Positions 8,335-16,298 of a DNA stretch of 64,000 nt are shown here, piece after piece (the first letter of the stretch is position 1; every line of letters begins with the position of its first letter). The translations under genes were made by a program, and so were the position numbers. A model generated the notes under the pieces. It was not told the DNA's origin. It ran no database searches and saw nothing but the letters and a program-made list of their open reading frames with translations. The stretch spans positions 4,541,001-4,605,000 of the forward strand of contig NZ_CP051677.1 of assembly GCF_012849055.1 (NCBI RefSeq), read 5' to 3'. This DNA comes from Spirosoma rhododendri (GTDB lineage: Bacteria; Bacteroidota; Bacteroidia; Cytophagales; Spirosomataceae).

Positions 8335-9474
8335 ATGGTTAACGAAATTGTAGAAAACCAAGAATTAATAGCGCAATCAGTTCGTGATTTAAGCGAGCGT
8401 CTGATCCGCCCAAACGTCCGGCAGTGGGACGAAAGTCAGTATTTTCCCGCCGATCTCTTTCGCAAACTGGGCGAGCAGGGGCTGATGGGTATGCTCGTAC
8501 CGGAAGCCTATGGTGGTGCCGGACTGGGCTACCGGGAATATGTTGCCGCGATCGTTGAACTGTCACGGGTCGACGGGGCGGTGGGCCTGTCGATGGCTGC
8601 CCATAACTCACTCTGTACGAACCACATTCTACTGTTTGGCAACGACGATCAGAAGGCTACTTACCTGCCCCGGCTGGCATCGGGTGAGTGGCTCGGAGCC
8701 TGGGGTCTGACCGAGCCTAACACCGGCTCCGACGCGGGTAACATGCGAACTACGGCCGTGCGGGTAGGTGATGACTGGGTGCTCAATGGGGCCAAAAACT
8801 TTATTACGCACGGGCGCAGCGGGCAGGTTGCGGTGGTCATTGCCCGGACGGGCGAACCAAACACTCCGCACAACGCCACGGCCTTTATCGTTGAGCGGGG
8901 CACGCCCGGTTTTTCGGGTGGTAAAAAAGAAGATAAGCTGGGGATGCGGGCGTCCGAAACGGCCGAAATGCTGTTCGAAGACTGCCGGATATCCGATAGT
9001 CAGCGGCTGGGTGCCGTGGGTGACGGGTTTGTTCAGTCCCTGAAAGTGCTCGACGGGGGCCGCATTTCGATTGCCGCGCTCAGCCTGGGCATTGCCTGGG
9101 GGGCGTATGATGCAGCGTTGGCCTACGCGCAGGAACGCCAGCAATTCGGGCAACCTATCGCCAGCTTCCAGGGTATCAGCTTTAAACTGGCCGACATGGC
9201 GACCGATGTAGAAGCGGCCAAACTGCTGACTTATCAGGCGGCTGATTTGAAAGACGAAGGTAAAACCGTAACAAAGCAATCGGCAATGGCAAAGCTGTTT
9301 GCGTCGGAAGCGGCCGTCCGGGTGGCTAACGAAGCCGTACAGGTATTCGGCGGTTACGGCTATATCAAAGATTTTCCCGTCGAAAAATTCTACCGCGACG
9401 CCAAGCTTTGTACCATCGGCGAAGGAACGAGCGAGATTCAGAAGCTGGTTATCTCGCGGCAGATATTGAAGTAG
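8335..9474 (+). CDS. Acyl-CoA dehydrogenase
   Basis: A 379-residue FAD enzyme that introduces the alpha-beta double bond into acyl-CoA thioesters in fatty-acid or branched-chain amino-acid breakdown. The family signatures are present: AWGLTEPNTGSDAGNM (flavin and substrate contacts), the middle beta domain, the ERQQFGQPIASFQ helix, and YRDAKLCTIGEGTSEIQ with the likely catalytic base Glu363. It is closest to the short-chain/butyryl-CoA subgroup by these motifs. It is monocistronic, facing away from ugd, and ends at a long hairpin. Confidence 0.94.
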   Translation: MVNEIVENQELIAQSVRDLSERLIRPNVRQWDESQYFPADLFRKLGEQGLMGMLVPEAYGGAGLGYREYVAAIVELSRVDGAVGLSMAAHNSLCTNHILLFGNDDQKATYLPRLASGEWLGAWGLTEPNTGSDAGNMRTTAVRVGDDWVLNGAKNFITHGRSGQVAVVIARTGEPNTPHNATAFIVERGTPGFSGGKKEDKLGMRASETAEMLFEDCRISDSQRLGAVGDGFVQSLKVLDGGRISIAALSLGIAWGAYDAALAYAQERQQFGQPIASFQGISFKLADMATDVEAAKLLTYQAADLKDEGKTVTKQSAMAKLFASEAAVRVANEAVQVFGGYGYIKDFPVEKFYRDAKLCTIGEGTSEIQKLVISRQILK

Positions 9475-9488
9475 ACAGTATAAGGAAC

Positions 9489-9548
9489 AGAAAAGAGGTG
9501 ATAAGAAAGACCGGTTTGCGCTAGCGTCTTTCCTATCACCTCTTTTCT
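9489..9548. terminator. 23-bp-arm inverted repeat between convergent genes
   Basis: Arms 9489-9511 and 9526-9548 (starting AGAAAAGAGGTGATA) pair with one mismatch around a 14-nt loop. It sits between the acyl-CoA dehydrogenase stop and the stop of the minus-strand membrane protein gene, and T-rich sequence follows. It probably terminates one or both transcripts. Confidence 0.72.
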
Positions 9549-9566
9549 AGTTTATCCAGTTGACGG

Positions 9567-9809
9567 CTAGACCGTCTTCTGTTGCCCTTTTATCAAGGCT
9601 GCAATACCAAGTACGATTACCGCTCCGACGAACGAGGTCAGGATGTTGTCGAGGATACCAGTTGATTTACCAAAAATCAATCCGCCGACGAAACCACCAA
9701 CGATACCCAGCAGGATCTGAACGATCAGCGAAAACGAGAACCGTTTGAACACGAGGTCAGCCAGCCATCCGGCCACCGCCCCAACGAGAATAGAAACAAG
9801 GAAGCCCAT
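9567..9809 (-). CDS. Small GlsB/YeaQ/YmgE-family membrane protein
   Basis: Starting at ATG 9809 gives 80 residues: three hydrophobic Gly-rich segments (MGFLVSILVGAVAGWLADLV, a central IVQILLGIVGGFVGGLIFG and a C-terminal FVGAVIVLGIAALI). This is typical of the so-called transglycosylase-associated proteins, which are small inner-membrane proteins often induced by stress. Despite the family name no enzymatic activity is shown. A longer in-frame reading to 9854 adds a less likely N-terminus. Confidence 0.85.
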   Translation of the reverse strand: MGFLVSILVGAVAGWLADLVFKRFSFSLIVQILLGIVGGFVGGLIFGKSTGILDNILTSFVGAVIVLGIAALIKGQQKTV

Positions 9810-9871
9810 AGTAGTAAAGGTGCGTTTATAGGTGGTAAACAGCCATAATAACACCCACAGGCTGGGTTTGT

Positions 9872-10654
9872 TTAAGTATTCTTTAATCCGATTACGGCCA
9901 GCATCCGGCCCGTCTGCCCCTGCTCAGCCCGGTACGAAAAGTAATCGTCGTTGTTTGCGACGGTCGAAAAGGGAGACACCTCGATCTGCGACGCAGGTAC
10001 CCCCATCGCCAGACACAAATTCATATTGGCCCGTTTCAGGTCGGCGCAGGTGCGGCCCGTTTGCGGGTTAGTACCAAGGAGCGACGCGTCGAACTGGGTA
10101 GCTACCTCCGGCCCAATGTCGAACGCGTGCTGATCGATACAGGTACCAATATATATATGGCAGTCGGCGGGTTGGGTACCAAACTGCTGCTGCATCTGGG
10201 TGATCGTTTCCTGCACAATCCGCCCGACGGTGCCGCGCCAGCCCGCGTGTACGGCCGCTACGGCCCGCTGCCCACTGTCGTAAATCAGGATGGGTACACA
10301 ATCGGCCACGGTGACACCGATGAGCAGATCGGATACGTTCGTCATCAGGGCGTCGTAGCCTTCGTACCGACCGGCTTCCGTTACGTGCAGCACCGCCGTG
10401 CCATGTACCTGATGCGCCGAGGCAAACCCAAACTCGGTGGTACCGATGGCCGAGAAGAAGCGGAGCCGGTTTTCGTCAACATTAGCCGGATCGTCGGCGG
10501 TGTTGATGCCCAGGTTCAATGCCGCGAACGGGGCCGGGCTAACCCCACCGTGCCGGGTGCTTTCGGCAGCAATCAACCCATCAATCGACGTAAACAGACC
10601 GGGAACGCGGTAAAGCGGCAGCTGCTGCGCTTCCGCTGGTGTATAACTCAACAT
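9872..10654 (-). CDS. pgeF: PgeF/YfiH-family purine nucleoside phosphorylase (multicopper polyphenol oxidase-like)
   Basis: The protein belongs to the YfiH/LACC1 family, Zn-dependent enzymes acting on purine nucleosides; in E. coli the member is linked to removal of mis-incorporated residues in peptidoglycan. Metal-ligand motifs are visible: HQVHG, ADCVPIL with the conserved Cys, AVHAGWRGT, and a C-terminal YFSYRAEQGQTGRM. I use ATG 10654 (MLSYTPAEAQ); an upstream ATG at 10684 would add ten residues. Around 260 residues is normal for the family. Confidence 0.9.
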   Translation of the reverse strand: MLSYTPAEAQQLPLYRVPGLFTSIDGLIAAESTRHGGVSPAPFAALNLGINTADDPANVDENRLRFFSAIGTTEFGFASAHQVHGTAVLHVTEAGRYEGYDALMTNVSDLLIGVTVADCVPILIYDSGQRAVAAVHAGWRGTVGRIVQETITQMQQQFGTQPADCHIYIGTCIDQHAFDIGPEVATQFDASLLGTNPQTGRTCADLKRANMNLCLAMGVPASQIEVSPFSTVANNDDYFSYRAEQGQTGRMLAVIGLKNT

Positions 10655-10757
10655 AGCCCGAAGGTACGATTTTCCGCTCATCACCCGGCCGGGAACCGCT
10701 CATCCAGTTTACCAACCGTTCCAGTAGTTTGCAATGCATAGTACCATCTGTAGCATA

Positions 10758-10765
10758 TATCTTTG
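10758..10765 (+). promoter_or_regulatory. -7 box (TATCTTTG) upstream of the small secreted protein
   Basis: A perfect TAnnTTTG match 59 nt before the ATG at 10825. An AT-rich A-tract leader (AAAACATAATCAACC) follows, typical of a Bacteroidota ribosome binding region. Confidence 0.6.
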
Positions 10766-10824
10766 TTTCACCAATCAGGAAGTAAATCACAAAAACATAA
10801 TCAACCACAAAAACACACAACACC

Positions 10825-11220
10825 ATGAAAACGCTCGTCACATCACTGCTCGTTGCCTTCACACTTGTTTCATCGGCTGTTTCGTTCTGCGAAGCCAAAC
10901 CCATCGTCCGCCCGGTTAAGCAGGCAGCCGCCTATGAGGTGTCTATGTACACGGCAACGAACGGCAACCTTCGCCTGGCGCTCGACAAGCAAAAGGGCGG
11001 TCGGGTAACGGTCAGCATGAAAAACGATAAGGGCAACACGCTCTTCACCCAATACGTCGGCAAGCGCGAAACGCAGTCACGGTTTATGTTCGACATCAGC
11101 GCCCTGCCCGACGGCGTCTACACGGTTGAAATCTCCAACGGTGCTGAAACCAAAACGCAGGAGCTAACCATCAACACGCCGAAAGAACAACTGCCAGCGC
11201 GGCAGATTGCGCTGAACTAA
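10825..11220 (+). CDS. Small secreted protein with a T9SS sorting-domain-like fold
   Basis: The 131-residue product has a Sec signal (residues 1-24) and a mature beta-rich domain. The pattern FDISALPDGVYTVEISNG...KTQELTI resembles the C-terminal beta-sandwich of type IX sorting domains and the DUF3244 group. As the whole mature protein is this one domain, it is not clear that it is cargo of T9SS. It has its own -7 box and a strong terminator, so it is monocistronic and possibly abundant. Confidence 0.75.
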   Translation: MKTLVTSLLVAFTLVSSAVSFCEAKPIVRPVKQAAAYEVSMYTATNGNLRLALDKQKGGRVTVSMKNDKGNTLFTQYVGKRETQSRFMFDISALPDGVYTVEISNGAETKTQELTINTPKEQLPARQIALN

Positions 11221-11243
11221 GCTGACTCCCACCTTCACGAATC

Positions 11244-11272
11244 AAAATCCGCCGGGCGACCGGCGGATTTTT
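11244..11272 (+). terminator. Rho-independent terminator
   Basis: AAAATCCGCCGG, loop GCGA, CCGGCGGATTTTT. Strong 12-bp stem with T tract, 23 nt after the small secreted protein gene. Confidence 0.92.
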
Positions 11273-11347
11273 CTGGTTTATGCCCACCCGATTTACAGCT
11301 ATACGGCCCAAAATGGCGTTATTACAGGAAACGTAACCGATAAGCGC

Positions 11348-12859
11348 ATGGCCAACCTACCACCCCGAAACTACATTCTGCTGCCCCGCACGGGCATTCA
11401 GTTTTCCGACGCTACCCCCACCACGCGCGACGCCATTAAGAGCCTCACCGTCGACACCCGCCTGCGCGATGTGCTGGCGGGCGACCTGACCAATGTGGCG
11501 GTTGTGCTCGACTCGACCGACGGGCAGGGTGCGAAGCTGGTACAGCTTTCCGAGTCCGAGCTGCCCTTACTGCGGGCGCAACTGCCGGGTGTGCTGATCG
11601 TGCCGGAGGTGTTTTATTATCCGCAGCTGTTCCGCGAAAGCATTCGCACCGTTGCGCGACCGTTACAGGGGCAGGCGAAGGTGGCGCTGAAAATTCAACT
11701 CGTCGAGGCTAAAACAACGAAACCGGTAGCCGGGGCAACAGTCGTCGCGTTTACCAACTTTGCCGATCGAACGGGCGAACAGGCGACATCGGATGCGCAG
11801 GGTGTCGTGTCGTTCAAGAACATAACGAACCAGAAAATCGACCAGTTGTACGTGTACCCCAAAGTGGGTTACTGGAGTTACTGGAAGCAGAAAGTAACGC
11901 TCAAAACGGGCGACAAACTACCGATTCAGCCCGTCAAGCTCGATTATCAAAACGCCAAATCGTTTTTCTACCCTGCCCCGGCCGACGGCGAACCGAACGG
12001 CAGCGGCCTGACAGTGGGCGTTATCGACACGGGCGCGGGGCCCCATCCGGACCTCAATATTGCGGGCGGAGCCTGCACCGTTACGGGCGACGATCCGAAA
12101 GACTTTGCCGACGTCGACGAGCATGGTTCGCACGTGTCAGGCATCATTGCCGCGCAGGGCACACCCCCGACCGGCGTACGCGGTATCGCGCCCGGTGCCA
12201 CACTGCGGGCGTATCGTGTGTTTGGCCGCAACAGCAACGGTGCGTCGAACTTCGCGATTATCAAAGCCATTGAGCAGGCCGTGGCCGACAAGTGCGACCT
12301 GCTGAACATGAGCCTGGGTGGTGGGCCGGTGGACACGGCGACGCAGGAAGCCATCACCTTTGCGTACCAGAACGGCACGCTCTGCTTCGTGGCAACGGGG
12401 AACGATGGTCGGCAGCCGGTCAGCTTTCCGGCTTCGTTTTCGCTGTCGCTGGCGGTCAGTGCGATGGGGCGCAAAGGCACGTTCCCGGCCAACACCACCG
12501 ACGCGCCCAACGTAGCGGCTCCGTTTGGCACCGACAAAAAGAATTTTATCGCGGCTTTCTCGAACGTCGGCTCCAGTGTCGACTTTACCGGGCCGGGTGT
12601 CGGCATTGTGTCGACGGTGCCGGGTGGGTATTCGCCCCTGAGCGGTACGTCGATGGCCTGCCCGGCCGCAACGGGTATCGCGGCACGGCTGCTGTCGGGG
12701 CACCCCGATCTGGTTAAGATGCCACGCAATGCCGCCCGGTCCGACGCGATGATTCAGCAGTTGGCAAAGTACGTTCGCCCGATGGGTTTTGGCCCTACGT
12801 TCGAGGGAACCGGGATGCTGCTTCTGCCCGACGGAACGACCCCACCAACCGTTTCGTAA
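11348..12859 (+). CDS. Subtilisin-like serine protease (S8 family)
   Basis: A 503-residue protease with the full catalytic triad: Asp227 in VGVIDTGAGPHP, His259 in DEHGSHVSG, Ser435 in LSGTSMACP, and the oxyanion Asn352 in ATGNDG. Residues about 1-90 look like an inhibitor-I9-type prodomain, and about 110-195 like a carboxypeptidase-regulatory-like beta sandwich (PVAGATVVAF...DAQGVVSF). There is no recognisable Sec signal, so localisation is uncertain; it might act in the cytoplasm or leave by another route. A small protein gene follows after a large hairpin region. Confidence 0.93.
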   Translation: MANLPPRNYILLPRTGIQFSDATPTTRDAIKSLTVDTRLRDVLAGDLTNVAVVLDSTDGQGAKLVQLSESELPLLRAQLPGVLIVPEVFYYPQLFRESIRTVARPLQGQAKVALKIQLVEAKTTKPVAGATVVAFTNFADRTGEQATSDAQGVVSFKNITNQKIDQLYVYPKVGYWSYWKQKVTLKTGDKLPIQPVKLDYQNAKSFFYPAPADGEPNGSGLTVGVIDTGAGPHPDLNIAGGACTVTGDDPKDFADVDEHGSHVSGIIAAQGTPPTGVRGIAPGATLRAYRVFGRNSNGASNFAIIKAIEQAVADKCDLLNMSLGGGPVDTATQEAITFAYQNGTLCFVATGNDGRQPVSFPASFSLSLAVSAMGRKGTFPANTTDAPNVAAPFGTDKKNFIAAFSNVGSSVDFTGPGVGIVSTVPGGYSPLSGTSMACPAATGIAARLLSGHPDLVKMPRNAARSDAMIQQLAKYVRPMGFGPTFEGTGMLLLPDGTTPPTVS

Positions 12860-12916
12860 CCAAATCGGTTAGTGGGGCTGTCCTAGGTGAGCAGGGCTGT
12901 TAAGTGCTAGTCTGTA

Positions 12917-13139
12917 TACCCCCCAGCCCCCTAAGAGGTTGTTTGGGGAATGATTTTTCGAGTCAAAAACGCATTTTTTGTCATCCCGACGCAGGAGGGA
13001 TCTTCGCTAGAAGCACGAAAATCGCCTGTCACCGGAGATCCCTCCTGACGTCGGGATGACAAAAATCTGTTCCCCAAACAACCTCTAAAGGGGGAGCATT
13101 CCGCGAATGAACCGCTCCCCCTTTAGGGGGCTGGGGGTA
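12917..13139. repeat. Nested intergenic inverted repeats
   Basis: Three nested palindromes fill the spacer after the protease. The outer pair is CCCCCCAGCCCCCTAA with TTTAGGGGGCTGGGGG; the middle pair is AGAGGTTGTTTGGGGAA (12934-12950) with its complement near 13070-13086; the inner pair is TTTTGTCATCCCGACG...GGAGGGATC with its complement at about 13036-13065. No gene is seen between 12860 and 13246. Confidence 0.8.
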
Positions 13140-13194
13140 AACGGGCCGAAGAAAATTTGGCAATAGACAACACCAATTCAAGAACTTAACACCA

Positions 13195-13218
13195 CCCCCG
13201 GCAGAACCCTGCCGGGGG
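13195..13218. repeat. 10-bp GC-rich hairpin upstream of the 84-residue protein
   Basis: CCCCCGGCAG, loop AACC, CTGCCGGGGG. It lies 28 nt before the start at 13247, without a T tract, and may be a terminator remnant or a leader structure. Confidence 0.6.
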
Positions 13219-13246
13219 CAATGCTCTCGCTTAACTACCTACCCGT

Positions 13247-13501
13247 ATGGCACGTTACCTGCTGGCATTCAACGGCCCCCTCCCCCTACCACCCGACGAC
13301 CTGCGGCTGATTGGGCAGCAGGCTCAGCTACTCGACACGTCCCGCCGGACGGTTCTGGTTGAAACGGATGCCGACCACCGCATCCACAAACTGGCCAGCC
13401 AACTGCCCAACTGGACTATCAGCCCGGAGACAATAACACCCCTGCCAACCACCCGACCAGCCATTCGAAAGGGAACAAACGAAGGCGGCAGTATAACCTA
13501 A
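13247..13501 (+). CDS. Small unknown protein, possibly inhibitor-I9-like
   Basis: An 84-residue protein starting ARYLLAFNGPLPLPPDDLRL. The order strand, helix, strand (TVLVETDADHR), helix (IHKLASQLPNW), strand recalls the ferredoxin-like fold of subtilisin prodomains and I9 inhibitors. It follows a subtilisin-like protease on the same strand, which makes a regulator or inhibitor role worth testing, but the similarity is weak. The C-terminus (after residue 65) is Pro/Thr-rich and probably unstructured. No signal peptide. Confidence 0.6.
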   Translation: MARYLLAFNGPLPLPPDDLRLIGQQAQLLDTSRRTVLVETDADHRIHKLASQLPNWTISPETITPLPTTRPAIRKGTNEGGSIT

Positions 13502-13566
13502 ACCAGATTTATTTATACCTTACAAAGCCAACAGACACATATCAAGTCAATTCTGCCGTGTCGATT

Positions 13567-15240
13567 ATGGCTCTCCTACAACCCATGACTACTTCCCCAC
13601 CCTTTGCATCGCCCGTAGCCTGGTCCGATGCAGGTCAGCATACCGATATCTGGTCGGACCTCTGCCAGACCCTGCTGCCTCCCTACATCAACACCTGTCG
13701 CTGGTTTGCCGGAAAGGCGCGTCAGCAAACGGGCTTGCAGATGCGGGCGGTTATGCCGCTGCTTATCGATGCCGAATCGGGCAAAGTGGCCTACCTGACC
13801 ATTCTGACCGTCAGCTACGCCGATGGTAACCCCGAAAGTTACCTGCTCCCCCTGTCCTTCGTGTCGGATCGGGCTACGAAGGAGCGGACCTTCGGTGTGG
13901 CCGACGTACCCGACAAGGGGCGCATCGGTGAGGTCCAGTTGGCGGGTAAGGCAGGGCTGCTCATCGACGCGATTTACGACGAACGCTTCCGCAACGCGCT
14001 TTTCAACGCCATCTACGACAACCAGACAATGGCGATGCCGGAGGGGCAGATTCGGTTTCAGCGGGGGCAGGGGCTCGACGAAGGCGACCGGTCGCTACCA
14101 TCGCGGGTACTGCCCGTCGATTCGAGCAATTCGGCCATGACCTTCGGCGACAAATACTTCATGAAGCTGTACCGCAAGCTATTTCGTGAAACCAATCCGG
14201 AGGTCGACATGGTCGCGTTTCTGACGGACGTCGGTCAGTTTACCCACATCCCGGCCTTTGGCGGCAGCTTCGTTTGGGAACGCGACGGCATTGCCGACGT
14301 GACCCTGGGCATGGTACAGCGGATGGTACCCAACGATAAAGATTCGTGGGGACAAACCGGCGACTACCTCAACGATTTTCTTTACGCCGTACCACAGCGA
14401 CTGTTCACGATTCGGGAAGACGTGTTTGAGAAAGCGGAACTGCTGGGCCGACGAACCGGCGAAATGCACAACGCCCTTTACAATCCGACTGCCAGCGCCG
14501 ACTTTGCCCCCGAGCCTTTCACCGACGAATACCGTACGTTTATCATCAACCGTTTCGAGTCGTTGCTCGAACAGCGGTACACGTTGCTGATTGATCGCTA
14601 TACCGAGCTGGACCCACTGGCTCAGCGGCTGGCGTGGGTGTTTATGGAAGCCCGCGAGATGATCGAAGCCTTTATCAATGACTTCCGCACGCGTCCGCTG
14701 GGGTCGCTCCGCACCCGTATTCACGGCGATTACCACCTGGGGCAGGTGTTGGCAACGGATACTGATTTCGTCATTATCGACTTTGAGGGCGAACCCGAAA
14801 GCAGCATCACCGACCGCAAGATCAAGCATTCGCCCCTGAAAGATGTAGCCGGTATGATTCGCTCGTATCACTATGCCGTTAGCGCCAAGCTGTTCAATTC
14901 TGCCGAAACCGAAGACCTCGACCCGGCTTATCTACAACGTGTTTCCGACCGCTGGTTCCACCTCATCCGCGACACGTACCTCGACGCGTATTTCGACACC
15001 TTCGGCAGTCCGCACCCCCTCTTCAGGAACAACAACGAGATTAACTTCCTGCTGCTGATCTACCTGCTCGAAAAAGCGGTGTATGAGCTGGGTTACGAAA
15101 TAAGTTATCGGCCGTCGTGGGTAAAAATTCCATTGAAAGGCATCATCGACGTCGTTACGGAGATCGAGAAAATCCGGCTCAGCGACGGCGTCACGCTCTC
15201 CCCCGACATTCCCATGCTGCAAAAAGGGCTGTTGCGGTAG
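13567..15240 (+). CDS. mak: Maltokinase (GlgE-pathway type)
   Basis: Maltokinase phosphorylates maltose (derived from trehalose) to maltose-1-phosphate, the substrate of GlgE. The phosphotransferase-like fold shows the catalytic motif RTRIHGDYHLGQVL near the middle of the C-terminal lobe and the metal-binding DFEGEPESS about 20 residues later. The N-terminal cap contains RWFAGKAR, also typical. I choose ATG 13567; GTG 13558 and ATG 13585 are alternatives. It sits two genes upstream of the branching enzyme glgB. No treS or glgE gene is in the window, so the rest of the pathway is inferred. Confidence 0.88.
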   Translation: MALLQPMTTSPPFASPVAWSDAGQHTDIWSDLCQTLLPPYINTCRWFAGKARQQTGLQMRAVMPLLIDAESGKVAYLTILTVSYADGNPESYLLPLSFVSDRATKERTFGVADVPDKGRIGEVQLAGKAGLLIDAIYDERFRNALFNAIYDNQTMAMPEGQIRFQRGQGLDEGDRSLPSRVLPVDSSNSAMTFGDKYFMKLYRKLFRETNPEVDMVAFLTDVGQFTHIPAFGGSFVWERDGIADVTLGMVQRMVPNDKDSWGQTGDYLNDFLYAVPQRLFTIREDVFEKAELLGRRTGEMHNALYNPTASADFAPEPFTDEYRTFIINRFESLLEQRYTLLIDRYTELDPLAQRLAWVFMEAREMIEAFINDFRTRPLGSLRTRIHGDYHLGQVLATDTDFVIIDFEGEPESSITDRKIKHSPLKDVAGMIRSYHYAVSAKLFNSAETEDLDPAYLQRVSDRWFHLIRDTYLDAYFDTFGSPHPLFRNNNEINFLLLIYLLEKAVYELGYEISYRPSWVKIPLKGIIDVVTEIEKIRLSDGVTLSPDIPMLQKGLLR

Positions 15241-15255
15241 GGCTATATAGCCTGA

Positions 15256-15375
15256 CGAATGGGTGTAGCCTGGACGTCCACGTCCGGGTGGGCGCGAGAG
15301 CGACCAAAAAGCTGCCGCCTGCACAAGTTGCCCTGACGGGCACCCGGACGTGGACGTCCAGGCTACACCCATTCG
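15256..15375. repeat. Perfect 35-bp inverted repeat between mak and the SDR gene
   Basis: Arms 15256-15290 and 15341-15375 are exact reverse complements (starting CGAATGGGTGTAGCC) with a 50-nt loop. The flanking genes are co-directional, so this is not a convergent-gene terminator. The right arm ends 30 nt before the next start codon. Confidence 0.82.
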
Positions 15376-15405
15376 CAGGGCTACACCACTAAACATCACA
15401 AACCT

Positions 15406-16239
15406 ATGTCCACCCTGAAGAATCACGTCATCATCATCACCGGAGCCGGGTCGGGCATTGGGCGGCAGTTGGCCATACAGGCTGCCGCAACGGGCGCGCC
15501 GGTCATTGCCACCGACATCAACCTCAATGGGCTGGCCGAAACCAACCGGCTGGCGGGTGGTGCGGTAACGACCCGCCAGCTCGACGTGTCGGATGCCGCA
15601 TCGATTCAGCGGTTTGCCGACGAAACGATTCCGGCGCTCGGCAACCGCCCGCTGATACTGGTCAACAATGCGGGCGTAGCGCTCAGCAGCGGCCCCTTCG
15701 CCACGACGGAGCTGGACGATTTCGAGTGGCTGCTCAGCATCAATCTGTGGGGCGTCATCCGCATGACAAAAGCCTTTCTACCGTATATGACGGAGCACAA
15801 CGCGGGGCATATCGTCAACCTGTCGAGCGTGTTCGGGCTGGCGGGGGTGATGAATCAGTCGGCGTATAGCACGGCGAAGTTCGGCGTTCGGGGGTTCAGC
15901 GACGTGTTGCGGATGGAACTGCTCGACACGCCGATCAAGGTAACGTGCGTACACCCCGGCGGCATCAAAACCGCCATTGCTTCCAGCGCCCGGCAGGGGA
16001 AAAACACGCCTGTTACGGACGCGATGAAGCAAAACGCGGTCAGCAGCTTCGAGAAAGCCGCCCGCACAACGCCCGACGAGGCCGCCCGGCAGATCTGGCG
16101 CGGGGTCGAACAGGACAAAGCGCGGGTGCTGATCGGGGCCGACGCCCGGCAGATCGAGTGGCTGACGCGCCTGCTGCCAACCCGCTACGTGCAGATTATT
16201 CGCAGCAAGATCGAGCGGACGTTCAACACTGAAGGCTGA
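15406..16239 (+). CDS. Short-chain dehydrogenase/reductase
   Basis: A classical SDR of 277 residues: cofactor motif TGAGSGIG at residues 12-19, NNAG at about 87-90, catalytic Ser in LSSVFG, and YSTAK as the Tyr/Lys pair. The Asp at the end of beta-2 (ATDIN) points to NAD(H) preference. The substrate cannot be told. It sits between mak and glgB, but nothing in the sequence ties it to glucan metabolism. Confidence 0.92.
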   Translation: MSTLKNHVIIITGAGSGIGRQLAIQAAATGAPVIATDINLNGLAETNRLAGGAVTTRQLDVSDAASIQRFADETIPALGNRPLILVNNAGVALSSGPFATTELDDFEWLLSINLWGVIRMTKAFLPYMTEHNAGHIVNLSSVFGLAGVMNQSAYSTAKFGVRGFSDVLRMELLDTPIKVTCVHPGGIKTAIASSARQGKNTPVTDAMKQNAVSSFEKAARTTPDEAARQIWRGVEQDKARVLIGADARQIEWLTRLLPTRYVQIIRSKIERTFNTEG

Positions 16240-16298
16240 GTTTTTTCTAACTTTCCGCCCGATCCTCGGGTTCACTACGTATTCCGAATCGTTACCTA

